NCBI RefSeq assembly: GCF_002005105.1
Contig: NZ_MSCV01000003.1
Coordinates: 62,001-126,000, forward strand
Origin: Methylocaldum sp. 14B
Lineage (GTDB): Bacteria; Pseudomonadota; Gammaproteobacteria; Methylococcales; Methylococcaceae
Reading direction: 5' to 3'
Length of the DNA: 64,000 bases
Both the position numbers and the translations under genes were made by a program. Below the pieces are notes generated by a model that was not told the origin of the DNA, ran no database searches, and saw nothing but the letters and a program-made list of their open reading frames with translations. This document shows, piece after piece, positions 9,951 through 19,400 of the stretch; the stretch's first letter is position 1, and every line of letters starts with the position of its first letter.

Positions 9951-12017
9951 ATGCCGCAAAAAATGATACTCGATGAAACCTTGCCCCTGAATCCCACCAG
10001 GGGAAAAAGTTTCGATCTTCATAGTCAGTTCAAGCCGTCCGGCGATCAACCGGAAGCGATCCGGCAACTGATCGAAGGTCTCGGCGACGGCTTGTTACAC
10101 CAGACTCTCTTGGGCGTCACCGGTTCCGGAAAAACCTTCACCGTCGCCAATGTCATTCAGGCCGTGCAGCGCCCGACGCTGATCCTGGCGCCGAACAAGA
10201 CGCTGGCCGCCCAGCTTTACGGGGAAATGAAGGAATTTTTCCCGGAAAACTCCGTGGAATACTTCGTTTCCTATTACGACTACTATCAGCCAGAAGCGTA
10301 CGTCCCGGCTTCCGATACCTATATCCAGAAGGACGCCTCGCTCAACGAGCATATCGAGCAGATGCGCCTGTCGGCCACCAAGGCGCTGATCGAACGGCGC
10401 GACACGATCATCGTGGCGACCGTGTCCTCCATCTACGGCTTGGGCGAGCCGGCCTCCTATTTCAGCATGGTGCTGCATCTGGTGCGCGGGGACATGATCG
10501 ATCAGCGGACGATCCTGCGCCGCCTGGCCGAATTGCAATACACCCGCAACGAAACCGAGCTGCGCCGCGCCACCTACCGGGTGCGGGGCGATGTGATCGA
10601 CGTGTTTCCGGCGGAATCCGAAAAGGAAGCGCTGCGCATCGAGTTGTTCGACGACGAGATCGAACGGCTATCGCTGTTCGATCCACTGACAGGAGAGATC
10701 ATCTCCCGCATCGCCCGCTACACGGTCTATCCCAAGACCCATTACGTCACGCCGCGGGAAAAAATCATGGAAGCCGTGGACCAGATCAAGGCCGATCTCA
10801 AGGTACGGCTGGAGGAGCTGCGCTCGCTCAACAAGCTGGTCGAAGCCCAGCGGCTGGAGCAGCGCACGCTGTTCGATCTCGAAATCATGCTGGAAGTCGG
10901 CTATTGCTCGGGCATCGAGAACTATTCGCGCTATCTCTCCGGCCGCGCGCCGGGCGAACCCCCGCCCACCCTGTTCGATTACCTGCCGGCCGATGCCTTG
11001 CTGGTGATCGACGAGAGCCACGTCACCATTCCGCAGCTCGGCGCCATGTACCGGGGCGACCGCTCGCGCAAGGAGACGCTGGTCGAGTACGGTTTCCGCC
11101 TGCCCTCCGCGCTGGATAACCGGCCGCTCAAGTTCGAGGAGTTCGAGGCCCGTTCGCCGCAGCGCATCTACATTTCGGCGACGCCGGGACCGTACGAACT
11201 CAAGCATTCCGGAGCGGTCATCGAGCAGGTGGTGCGACCTACCGGCCTGGTGGACCCCGAGGTTGAAATACGCCCGGCCCTGAGCCAGGTGGAAGACCTG
11301 CTTTCGGAAATTCGCGAGCGCATCGCCCGCAGCGAACGGGTGCTGGTCACGACGCTGACCAAGCGCATGGCGGAAGATTTGACCGAATATCTGTTCGAGC
11401 ACGACATCGCCGTGCGTTACCTCCATTCCGACGTCGAAACCGTGGAGCGCGTCGAGATCATCCGCGACCTCCGGCTCGGTCGGTTCGACGTGCTCGTGGG
11501 CATCAATCTGCTGCGGGAAGGACTGGACATCCCCGAAGTCTCGCTGGTCGCCATCCTCGACGCCGACAAGGAAGGTTTCCTGCGGTCTACCGTTTCGCTC
11601 ATTCAGACCATCGGCCGTGCCGCCCGCAACCTTCGCGGGAAGGCAATCCTCTATGCGGACACGGTCACCGGCTCGATCCAGCGAGCGATCGAAGAAACCG
11701 AACGCCGCCGTGCCAAGCAGATCGACTACAACAAGCGAACCGGCCTCACCCCGACCGGCATCTCGAAGCGCGTGACGGACATCCTGGAAGTCCCGATACC
11801 GGGCGCTTTACAAACGGGTTCCGGGAAAAAGAAGCTGGCCAAAGTGGCCGAGAAAGGCGCCGACTACCACGCGGTAAAACCGGCGGAAGCCGCCAAGCTG
11901 ATCAAGCAGCTCGAAGAAAAGATGTACACCCACGCCCGCGAACTCGAATTCGAGGAAGCGGCACGATTGCGCGACGAAATTCGGCGGATTCAGGCGGAAG
12001 TGTTTTCCGGGGCATAG
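9951..12017 (+). CDS. uvrB: Excinuclease ABC subunit B
   Basis: UvrB is the damage-verifying helicase-like subunit of nucleotide excision repair; it takes over DNA from UvrA and recruits UvrC. The sequence shows Walker A ([15 protein letters not shown]), the beta-hairpin region ([12 protein letters not shown]), the DESH box ([11 protein letters not shown]), helicase motifs V and VI ([23 protein letters not shown]) and a C-terminal UVR domain ([20 protein letters not shown]) that contacts UvrC. With ATG 9951 the protein has 688 residues, close to the usual 670. An in-frame TTG at 9912 is possible but would overlap the start of the divergent aminotransferase gene; ATG 9963 is another alternative. 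Confidence 0.97.
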   Translation: MPQKMILDETLPLNPTRGKSFDLHSQFKPSGDQPEAIRQLIEGLGDGLLHQTLLGVTGSGKTFTVANVIQAVQRPTLILAPNKTLAAQLYGEMKEFFPENSVEYFVSYYDYYQPEAYVPASDTYIQKDASLNEHIEQMRLSATKALIERRDTIIVATVSSIYGLGEPASYFSMVLHLVRGDMIDQRTILRRLAELQYTRNETELRRATYRVRGDVIDVFPAESEKEALRIELFDDEIERLSLFDPLTGEIISRIARYTVYPKTHYVTPREKIMEAVDQIKADLKVRLEELRSLNKLVEAQRLEQRTLFDLEIMLEVGYCSGIENYSRYLSGRAPGEPPPTLFDYLPADALLVIDESHVTIPQLGAMYRGDRSRKETLVEYGFRLPSALDNRPLKFEEFEARSPQRIYISATPGPYELKHSGAVIEQVVRPTGLVDPEVEIRPALSQVEDLLSEIRERIARSERVLVTTLTKRMAEDLTEYLFEHDIAVRYLHSDVETVERVEIIRDLRLGRFDVLVGINLLREGLDIPEVSLVAILDADKEGFLRSTVSLIQTIGRAARNLRGKAILYADTVTGSIQRAIEETERRRAKQIDYNKRTGLTPTGISKRVTDILEVPIPGALQTGSGKKKLAKVAEKGADYHAVKPAEAAKLIKQLEEKMYTHARELEFEEAARLRDEIRRIQAEVFSGA

Positions 12018-12133
12018 GCGTACGCTCAAAAGCCGCTCAAAGACAGTAAGAAAGAAACGCGTTTCGGGTTATTCGATCCAAATCATAGTTTCCGGCATTA
12101 TCTTTCGTCTCAGCACTCTGGTTGCTGATTTCC

Positions 12134-12322
12134 ATGGTCAAATCGAGCATCTCGATCGAGCTATATTGGACTCTGGATGGATACCGTGTCGTGGTCTGGT
12201 CGAGCGGAAAGGTCGCTTACGCCAGGACCTATGCCTTACGCCAGGTCGCACTGAAGGCTTGCAAACGGCTGGCGAAATCGCTGACTGCTCCGCCGGAGAA
12301 CCGGGACCGCCGCCCCGAGTAA
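12134..12322 (+). CDS. Small hypothetical protein
   Basis: A 62-residue frame starting ATGGTCAAA. The sequence looks protein-like: alternating hydrophobic strands (ISIELYWTLDGYRVVVW) followed by a basic helix (QVALKACKRLAKSL). No good ribosome binding site precedes it and no family is recognised. It sits between uvrB and the convergent fsa gene. It could equally be a chance open frame; an overlapping frame on the other strand looks less protein-like. Confidence 0.35.
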   Translation: MVKSSISIELYWTLDGYRVVVWSSGKVAYARTYALRQVALKACKRLAKSLTAPPENRDRRPE

Positions 12323-12346
12323 TCGAATATCGGAAAGCCGGCGACC

Positions 12347-12985
12347 TCAAGCATTGCGAACCGCACGTCCGAATTCCTCGATGGCTTGAACGGACAGGGG
12401 ATGATCGCCCATCTCGAGTAATAGGGGCAAAGGAATGGTGACGTGATGAGCGCCCGCGACCACAGCCTGCACCACTTCGCTCGCGGATTTCAGACTCGCG
12501 ACCAGAATCGTGGTCGGCGTGTCGCAGGCATCGACCACCTCACGCATCTCCGAAACCAGCGCCGCGCCGTCGCCTTGAAGACGCGTGCTGCGGTTCACAT
12601 AGGCGATCGAATACGCCACGCCCGCCTCGCAGGTGAGATACGTCTGCGCGGCACTGTAGCTGGCAGTCATGCCGACCTTGACGCCTTCTTTGGCGAACTT
12701 CGCGGCCAGCACCAGATTTTCGGTGGTCATCCCGATCTTCAGCGCCACGTTGGACCTCAAGGCCAGGAAACGCCGCGCTTCGGCCTCGCGTTCGGACACG
12801 GTCGGCGCGGTCAGCTGATAGAAAACCGGACCGGGGCAAATGTCGGCCAATTCGGCGATCACATCCTCCGGCTTGCGGTCGACTTTCGCCATCAAGGTCG
12901 GATTGGTCGTTATCCCGGCGACGAAGCCGAGCGTCATCGCCTGGCGTGCGTCGGCGGGGAAGGCTGAATCCAGAAACAGGGACAT
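12347..12985 (-). CDS. fsa: Fructose-6-phosphate aldolase / small transaldolase family
   Basis: A 212-residue class I aldolase of the short transaldolase family, the size of fructose-6-phosphate aldolase. The Schiff-base lysine is Lys83 in NVALKIGMT, and GITTNPTLM near residue 24 is the family's N-terminal signature; SIAYVNR and LVASLKS follow in the expected order. The reaction would be fructose 6-phosphate to dihydroxyacetone plus glyceraldehyde 3-phosphate (or the reverse); a true transaldolase activity cannot be excluded. A strong AGGAGA lies 8 bp before the ATG. The dihydroxyacetone kinase genes nearby (dhaL, dhaK) support a dihydroxyacetone role. Confidence 0.88.
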   Translation of the reverse strand: MSLFLDSAFPADARQAMTLGFVAGITTNPTLMAKVDRKPEDVIAELADICPGPVFYQLTAPTVSEREAEARRFLALRSNVALKIGMTTENLVLAAKFAKEGVKVGMTASYSAAQTYLTCEAGVAYSIAYVNRSTRLQGDGAALVSEMREVVDACDTPTTILVASLKSASEVVQAVVAGAHHVTIPLPLLLEMGDHPLSVQAIEEFGRAVRNA

Positions 12986-13011
12986 CGTGTTCTCCTCATA
13001 AGGTTAAATCT

Positions 13012-13104
13012 ATCGGCAAAGGATTGCCTTCCTACGGCTGGGCCGTTGTAGGTCGGGAATCCTTTCCCGACGTAGGGTTCGTCGGCAAAGGATTGCCGAC
13101 CTAC
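13012..13104. repeat. Palindromic intergenic repeat, copy 1
   Basis: Three related arms: a decayed one at 13012-13036, GTAGGTCGGGAATCC-type at 13048-13071, and its inverse GTCGGCAAAGGATTGCC-type at 13081-13104. Each good arm is itself a small palindrome. It lies between fsa and the HAD phosphatase gene. Other copies are at 15098, 16424 and 53942. Confidence 0.85.
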
Positions 13105-13134
13105 CGCAGCCATCGGCCTGTGCTGATTGGCTTT

Positions 13135-13926
13135 CTATTGAATCGCGCCGATGACTTCGCGGATGTCTTCCATCACCCAGGTCGGCGCATAATCGAGGTC
13201 GGCCAAGTGCGCCCGCGTGGAAATGCCCGAAAGCACCAAAATGCTCCGAATGCCTGCGCGCACGGCACCGAGGATGTCGGTGTCCAGGCGATCGCCCAAG
13301 GCAACGGTTTCTTCGGGCGGCACCTGCAAGCGCTCCATCGCCAGTTGATACATGATCGGCTCGGGCTTGCCGATGATGGTGGGTTCGATACCCGTGGCGG
13401 CTTGCAAGGCCGCCAAGACCGCGCCGTTGCCGTGGGTCATGCCATGCTCGGTCGGCAGGGAGGTGTCGGGATTGGTGCCGATAAATTTCGCCCCGGCGCG
13501 AAGGTTCAGGGTGGCGGTGGCCAGCTTGTCCCACGACAGGGTTCGGTCCAGGCCGCAGACCACGTAATCGGCATCCTTTTCGTAGAGTTCCGCCAGGCGG
13601 AAGCCGTTTTCGAGCAAAGCCCGGCACACGCCGTCCTCGCCGATGGGGAACACCTTGGCACCGGCCGGCGCGTGCTGCTTGAGATACAGCGCGGCGGCGA
13701 GGCCGGAACCGATCACCTGCTCCCGGTCGACGCCAACGCCCATGCGGGCGAGCTTGGCGACGTACTGCTCCGGCGTGTTGCTGGCGTTGTTTGTGGCCAA
13801 TACGAAACGGATGTCACGGGCCCGCAGGGTCTCGAAAAACTCCACCAGTCCGGGCATCGGGCGATCGCCCTCCCAGAGCACGCCGTCCATATCGATGATC
13901 AGGGCGCGAATGTCGTTGAGTGTCAT
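13135..13926 (-). CDS. HAD-superfamily (IIA) sugar phosphatase, NagD-like
   Basis: A 263-residue HAD-IIA hydrolase. Motif I is IIDMDGVLW with the nucleophile Asp12 and general acid Asp14; motif II is VLATNNAS; the C2-type cap lies between about 70 and 185; motif III/IV is GKPEPIMYQLAMERL followed by ALGDRLDTDILGA. Family members dephosphorylate small substrates such as phosphoglycolate, glycerol phosphate, p-nitrophenyl phosphate or nucleotides. The substrate is not readable from sequence. Its position between fsa and the dha genes makes a three-carbon sugar phosphate an attractive guess, but only a guess. Confidence 0.9.
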   Translation of the reverse strand: MTLNDIRALIIDMDGVLWEGDRPMPGLVEFFETLRARDIRFVLATNNASNTPEQYVAKLARMGVGVDREQVIGSGLAAALYLKQHAPAGAKVFPIGEDGVCRALLENGFRLAELYEKDADYVVCGLDRTLSWDKLATATLNLRAGAKFIGTNPDTSLPTEHGMTHGNGAVLAALQAATGIEPTIIGKPEPIMYQLAMERLQVPPEETVALGDRLDTDILGAVRAGIRSILVLSGISTRAHLADLDYAPTWVMEDIREVIGAIQ

Positions 13927-14045
13927 GAGATCGATTCTCGATTATGGATTGCCGATCGAAGCGCGCCTAAATTACCCTTTGATGGCCGGCTCGTCGATAC
14001 TTGGCCGCTTTTCAAAAACCGTAAACAACCCCGAAGAGTAGTCCC

Positions 14046-14684
14046 ATGTCAGCAAGCACCACTCAAATCAAGGCCTACATCCAGGCTGCCGATGCCGTCA
14101 TCCGCGAACACGCCGAAGAAGTCACCGAACTCGACCAGGCGATCGGCGATGGCGATCATATCGCGAACCTGCAGCGGGGCCTGGCCGCATTGGACGCGTT
14201 GGCGGAAGAGCTCGGGCGAATGGATTGGTCCGCCGCCTTCCAGAAAATCGGCATGAGCCTCATGAGCAGCGTGGGCGGGGCTTCCGGTTCGCTCTACGGC
14301 ACGTTCTTTCTGTCCATGAGCAAGGCCATGCGGGACAAGGACATGAACCTACCCAATCTGGCCGAAGCCTTCAGCCAGGGCGTCGAATCGGTCAAACAGC
14401 GGGGCAAGGCCGATTTGGGCGAAAAAACCATGCTCGACGTCTTGATACCAGTGGCGAACGCTTTGCGACAGGCAGCGCGAGAGTCTTGGGAATTGACGCA
14501 AGCTTTGGAAACGGTCAACCGCGTAGCCGAGGCGGGCTGCGAATCGACCCGCGACATGGTCGCCACCAAGGGACGAGCCTCCTTCCTCGGCGAACGCGCC
14601 CGCGGCCATATCGATGCGGGGGCGAGGACCAGTCAGTTAATGATTGGGGCGATCGGGGACGTGGTGGCGAAGAGCTCGCAATAG
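14046..14684 (+). CDS. dhaL: Dihydroxyacetone kinase, nucleotide-binding subunit DhaL
   Basis: DhaL binds the nucleotide and passes phosphate to the substrate held by DhaK. The 212-residue length and the metal-binding triad Asp30, Asp35 and Asp37 (ELDQAIGDGDHIAN) match the family, as do SSVGGASGSLYGTFF and the end segment SFLGERARGHIDAGA. The gene is on the opposite strand to dhaK, and a small hypothetical gene lies between them. No DhaM (the PTS phosphoryl donor of the E. coli system) is seen in this window, so the enzyme may use ATP directly, as two-subunit or fused kinases do; that is an inference. An alternative substrate such as a tetrose cannot be excluded. Confidence 0.92.
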   Translation: MSASTTQIKAYIQAADAVIREHAEEVTELDQAIGDGDHIANLQRGLAALDALAEELGRMDWSAAFQKIGMSLMSSVGGASGSLYGTFFLSMSKAMRDKDMNLPNLAEAFSQGVESVKQRGKADLGEKTMLDVLIPVANALRQAARESWELTQALETVNRVAEAGCESTRDMVATKGRASFLGERARGHIDAGARTSQLMIGAIGDVVAKSSQ

Positions 14685-14793
14685 ACCGTTTGGAGCGTCC
14701 AAGTGAACGTCACAGTCATCCCTTTGCGATGATGATCAGGCTGGAGAGAAGCGGCGATAAGCTTGAAGAATGGATTCATTTTTCATGTTTCAC

Positions 14794-15048
14794 CTATAGC
14801 TCCTTTCGGCTGATTTCTAGTGCAGCCTTTATCATCCGATCATGTTTCAAGGAAGCGAAACGATTCCAGAAAAATGCGATCGGCCACAAAAAAATTGCGA
14901 ACTGGCTAACCGCACTTTCAATGTGACAGCCCCAGTTGAATTCGTCGATAAATCGATGCAACTCAGCTTGTAGCTCGTCATCACTAACTTGGGGATGTAA
15001 CGCTCGATATTCGCGCGCGTGTGAGATGAGATTTCTTATATCGACCAT
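14794..15048 (-). CDS. Small hypothetical protein with one membrane-like segment
   Basis: An 84-residue frame from ATG 15048. A charged N-terminal helix (DELQAELHRFIDEFNWG) is followed by a hydrophobic stretch (AVSQFAIFLWPIAFFW) that could span or dip into a membrane, and a basic end. The frame stays open upstream to 15195, but that extension runs through a palindromic repeat and is unlikely to be coding. No clear ribosome binding site is seen. Not recognised; it lies between the convergent dhaL and dhaK genes. Confidence 0.45.
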   Translation of the reverse strand: MVDIRNLISHAREYRALHPQVSDDELQAELHRFIDEFNWGCHIESAVSQFAIFLWPIAFFWNRFASLKHDRMIKAALEISRKEL

Positions 15049-15097
15049 TGTCTTAATGGCTAGAGCATTTTCATACCTACTGTACGGGCACTCGCGA

Positions 15098-15211
15098 GTA
15101 GGTCGGGAATCCTTCCCAATCGCAAACGGCGTCTTCGGGAGCGCCGAAGCCGCCCTTCCCGACACCACGTCCCGGCCGAGCGTCTTCGTCGGCAAAGGAT
15201 TGTCGACCTAC
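15098..15211. repeat. Palindromic intergenic repeat, copy 2
   Basis: Arm GTAGGTCGGGAATCCTTCCC at 15098-15117 and the inverted partner at 15188-15211, about 70 bp apart. The left arm has lost bases compared with copies 1 and 4, and the right arm has one change (TTGTCGAC instead of TTGCCGAC). Confidence 0.8.
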
Positions 15212-15315
15212 GAATGCTTGAATCAATTCACCCGAGCCGAAGGCGCCAACGACTTTCGCCAAGCCTGTTTTGCCGTACGAGCGAGATGAAAACGCTCTAA
15301 TGGCCTAACACGATC

Positions 15316-16305
15316 TCAACACCCCCACCGCAGCGCCGCCGTATGAACCGGCGTGTCCCACAGCCTGATCATCTCTTCGTCCAGCAGAGTCAGCGTGACG
15401 GAGCAGCCCGCCATGTCCAGCGACGTGGTGAAATTGCCGACCAGCGAACGGACGATGCTCACTCCGCGCTGATCCCAGAACTGGCGAGCCAGATCGTAGA
15501 CCAGATAAAGCTCCATCAACGGCGTCGCGCCGAAGCCGTTGACGTGCAGCAGGGCCGGCTGGCCTTTGGCGGGTTTCAGCTCGCCGTCGATGGCTTGCGT
15601 CAGGTGCTCGACGATTTCCGAAGCGCTGGCCAGAGCCATGCGCTCCCTGCCCTTCTCCCCGTGTATGCCCACGCCCATTTCCATTTCATTGTCGGCGATC
15701 TCGAAGGTGGGCTTGCCCAGGGCCGGAACGGTACAACTGGTCAGCGCCACGCCCATGGATGCCGTCGCCCGCACGACCCGCTCTCCCAGCGCCTTGCACC
15801 TGGCGAGATCCATGCCGGCTTCCGCCGCCGCGCCCACGATCTTTTCGACGATAGTCGTGCCCGCCACTCCGCGCCGGCCCATGCCCTGGTGCTCGGGGAT
15901 GGAGACATCGTCGTGCACCAGTACGGTCTCGTGGGGGCAGTCGAGCATTTCCGCCGCGATCTCGAAATTCATCACATCACCGGCGTAATTCTTGACGATG
16001 AACAATACGCCGCCGCCGTTTTCCGTGGCCTCCGCGGCGGCGAGCATCTGATCGGGCGTGGGCGAGGTGAATACCTGTCCCGGACAGGCCGCGTCCAGCA
16101 TGCCTAAACCGACGAAACCAGTGTGCAAGGGCTCGTGCCCGGAACCGCCGCCCGAAATCAGCGCCACCTTGCCCGGTACGCGCGGCGCGATGCGGACCAT
16201 ATAGCGGGGTTCCGGATTGAAGCGAACGATATCGGCATGCGCCAGCGCAAAGCCGCGCCCGCTTTCATCCAGCAAACTCTCGACAGTGTTGATGAATTTC
16301 TTCAT
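15316..16305 (-). CDS. dhaK: Dihydroxyacetone kinase, substrate-binding subunit DhaK
   Basis: DhaK holds dihydroxyacetone as a covalent hemiaminal on a histidine while DhaL donates phosphate, yielding dihydroxyacetone phosphate. The protein has 329 residues from ATG 16305, the usual length. SGGGSGHEPLH (His57) and GVGIHGEKGRER (His215, the expected hemiaminal His) are in place, with VKNYAGDVMNFE around Asp110. The start was chosen over an upstream in-frame codon at 16383 because MKKFINTVESLL is the normal family start and AGGGA lies just before it. Flanked by palindromic repeats on both sides. Confidence 0.95.
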   Translation of the reverse strand: MKKFINTVESLLDESGRGFALAHADIVRFNPEPRYMVRIAPRVPGKVALISGGGSGHEPLHTGFVGLGMLDAACPGQVFTSPTPDQMLAAAEATENGGGVLFIVKNYAGDVMNFEIAAEMLDCPHETVLVHDDVSIPEHQGMGRRGVAGTTIVEKIVGAAAEAGMDLARCKALGERVVRATASMGVALTSCTVPALGKPTFEIADNEMEMGVGIHGEKGRERMALASASEIVEHLTQAIDGELKPAKGQPALLHVNGFGATPLMELYLVYDLARQFWDQRGVSIVRSLVGNFTTSLDMAGCSVTLTLLDEEMIRLWDTPVHTAALRWGC

Positions 16306-16423
16306 GGGATTCCCTAAGACGTTCGATAACTCGTTAACTGAAGCGGCCCGCGGGCCTGGATAGCGTGCCTGAAAGCAAACCATCGGGCCCTCCTCGGGTC
16401 AAGCTTTGTCTGAATAAGCGCAT

Positions 16424-16487
16424 GTCGGCAAAGGATTGCCGACCTACTTAGCGACGCCCTTTCGTAGGTCGGCAATCCTTTGCCGAC
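16424..16487. repeat. Palindromic intergenic repeat, copy 3
   Basis: The best-preserved copy: a perfect 24 bp inverted repeat, 16424-16447 against 16464-16487, with a 16 bp spacer. Each arm also contains the smaller palindrome GTCGGCAA/TTGCCGAC. It lies between the dhaK start and the end of the RND pump gene. Confidence 0.92.
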
Positions 16488-16491
16488 ACAG

Positions 16492-19400
16492 CTATACCCC
16501 GGTAGGAACCGTGCTAGAGGCCGCAACCTGCCGCGACTGCCCCAAAATGGCGTAACAGACCGGCGTGAGTATCAGGCTGGCCCCCATGCCGAACAACAGC
16601 CCGGCGGCCAGCGACAAGGTCATCGGGACCAGAAATTGGGCTTGCTGGCTGGTCTCCAGCAGAGTCGGCAGAAAACCGGCGAAGGTCGTGAGAAACGCCA
16701 GCAGAATCGGGCGGAAGCGGACGGTGCAGGCCTCGAGAATGAGGTTATAGGCTTTAGGCTCTAGGCTGTAGCCAGCATTTATCGGCGAGTCTTGCTCCCT
16801 TTCTTCGCCTAGAGCTACGAGCCTAGGGCCTGTAGCCTCATGTTCCTTGATGTAGTCGAGCAGCACCAAACTGTCGTTCACTACCACGCCGCTGGCGGCG
16901 ATCATGCCCACCAGGGATTCCATGGATAAAGGCAAACCCGCCAGCCAGTGGGCGAAAACCGCGCCGCACCAGGCGACGGGCGCGGCCAGCAGAAAAATCA
17001 GCGGAATGACATAGGAGCGGAACGGCACGGCGATCAGGGCGTAGATCACCACCAGGGCGATCAGGGTGTAGAAAGCGAGAGCATGAACGGACGCCTCCTG
17101 CTCGATTCGCTCCTCGCCCAGGCCTACGTCCAGCCCCGGGAACTGCTGTTTCAAACGGGGAATTTCCGCTGCTTCCAGATCGGCATAGATCGCATTGAGG
17201 TCCGCCGACTTGGGATCGACCCGCGCTTGCACTTTCAGCACACGCTGCCGATCCTGCCGGGCCAGCTTGGCGTAGCCGGGCACGAGGTCGATCTCGGCGA
17301 GGGTCCGAAGCGGCGCTTGTGCTCCGTTGGGCAGGCGGATCGGCAGATTATGCAGATCGTCCAAGGACTGCCGCTCGCTCCGGGGCAGGCGCACCATGAC
17401 TTTGACTTCGCTGCGCCCTCGTTGCAGCCGATGAACTTCGTCGCCGTAGTAGCCGTGCCGCGTCTGCTCGGCGACGTCTTCCAGCCGCAGCCCCAAGCGT
17501 TCCGCTTCAGGCTTCACGCGAAGGCGGATCTCGGGTTTGCCGGGTTCGGCGGAGTCCACCACGTCGTACACGCCGGGATATGCGGCCAGTTTGCGCTTGA
17601 GCTGTTCGGCCGCCGCGGTCAGCAGCGACGGATCGGGCGCCCCGAGGTCGAGCTCGATATCGTAGGGAACATCGCCTTCCTTGTAGAGAAAATCGATTTT
17701 CGCGCGCCCGATGTCGCCGATGCGCCGGCGCCATTCCCGGATGAAATCCTCGACCACGATGCGTTGCCGTCCTTCCGGCGAAAGCTCGGTCCAGAATCCG
17801 GCGCCGTGCTCCCACACCAGCGTCTCCAGACCGACGATTACCGAGGCTGGCTCCAGGCTTGAGACCTGAGGCTGGAGACTTGAGGAAGATAGTGCTGCTG
17901 TTTTCTCTCTGCCTTTTCCTCCAGCCTGATCCAGTTCATCCCGCAACTCCAGCAAAGCCCGCTCCACTTTTTCCGCCGCCCGGAGGGTTTCACTATAGGG
18001 CGCATCCTGCGGTAACTTCAGATTGACCCAGAAACTGTCCTTGGTGACATCCGCCTGCAGCGACAACCGGATATGGCCGCCGGCCACCAGCGCGGCGCCC
18101 AGCATCAGCAATACGGCGAAAGCGGCAACGGTGAGATAGCGCCATGCCAAGGCTTTTTCCAGAAAGGGGCCGTAAATCCGCCGGACGAAATCCTCCAAAC
18201 CGCGGTTGAGCCTGATACGCAATCTCTCCAAGCGAGAGACATATGGGCCGGGTCTTGAGGGAGCGGCCAAATGCGCAGGCAAGATCAATAGCGCCTCGAT
18301 CAAAGAAAATACCAGCGTGAGAATCATCACCAGGCAGATCGGCCGCATCATCTCCCCCGCCCAGCCGGGCAGGAACAGGCCGGGCAGGAAGGCAACCAGG
18401 GTGGTCAACACCGCCAGAATCACCGGCTGGGCGACGCTTTCCGCGCCGCGAATGGCACAGGCGAGGCTATAGGCTCTAGACTCTAGGTCTTGATTTTCCA
18501 GCGTCTGAGGTCTAGAGCCTAGCGCCTCTTCTTGAGCCTTCAGCCTATGGCCTAGGGACTCTGGCCTAGAGTCTAGAGTCTGTTCCTTATGCACCGCATC
18601 CCCGACGATGATGGCGTCGTCCACCAGAATACCCATGGCGAGCAGAAAACCGAACAGGGACAGCATATTGAGCGAGATGCCCAGCATCGGCATCAGCCAG
18701 AGCGCGCCGAACACCGAGGTGAGAATCCCCGCGCCGGCCCACAAAGCCACCTTGAATCGCAGAAATAGGCTCAGCACGGCGCACACCAGAACGAAACCGC
18801 AGAGGCCGTCCTCGATGAGAGTCCGGATGCGCTCGTCGTAGGCTTGGGAATCGTCCCACCAGGTAATCATCGAGAGCCGTTCCGGCAGCCGGGCACTCAT
18901 CTCCTCCACATAGGCCTTGACCCGGCGGGCGACCTCGACCGTGTCATGCTCGGCGTGGATTTCCCAGCCCTGAGCCGTCTCGCCGTTGTGGCGCCATGCC
19001 GAGAGGCGTTCTTCCAGGCCGTCAGTGACGGTGGCTACGTCGCGGAGCAGCACCCGGCTGCCGTCCGGATGGGTTTTGAGCACCAGATCCCCGATCGAAG
19101 CTCCCTCTCGGGCTTTGCCCTTGACCCGCAGCAACAGTTCACCGGCCGGGCTCTTCACCATGCCGCCGGGCAGGTCCACCGAAGTCCGTCGGACCGCGTC
19201 GGCAACATCGTGCAGGGACAACCGGTGTTGCCGCAGCCGTTCCGAAGAAACCTCGATGGCGATTTCGTAAGGCACGTCGTAGTAATTGAGGGCGCGGGTG
19301 ACGCCGGGTAACCGCGCCAGATCGCCCTGGATACGTTCGCCGAGCCGCTTGAGGATGAGCGGATCGGTGGGACCGTGCAGCGCCACCCAGATGACGCCGT

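Noticed and set aside
18463-18588. CRISPR-like array
   Set aside because: The 7-bp units are far too short and degenerate, have no spacers, and lie in frame within a gene.
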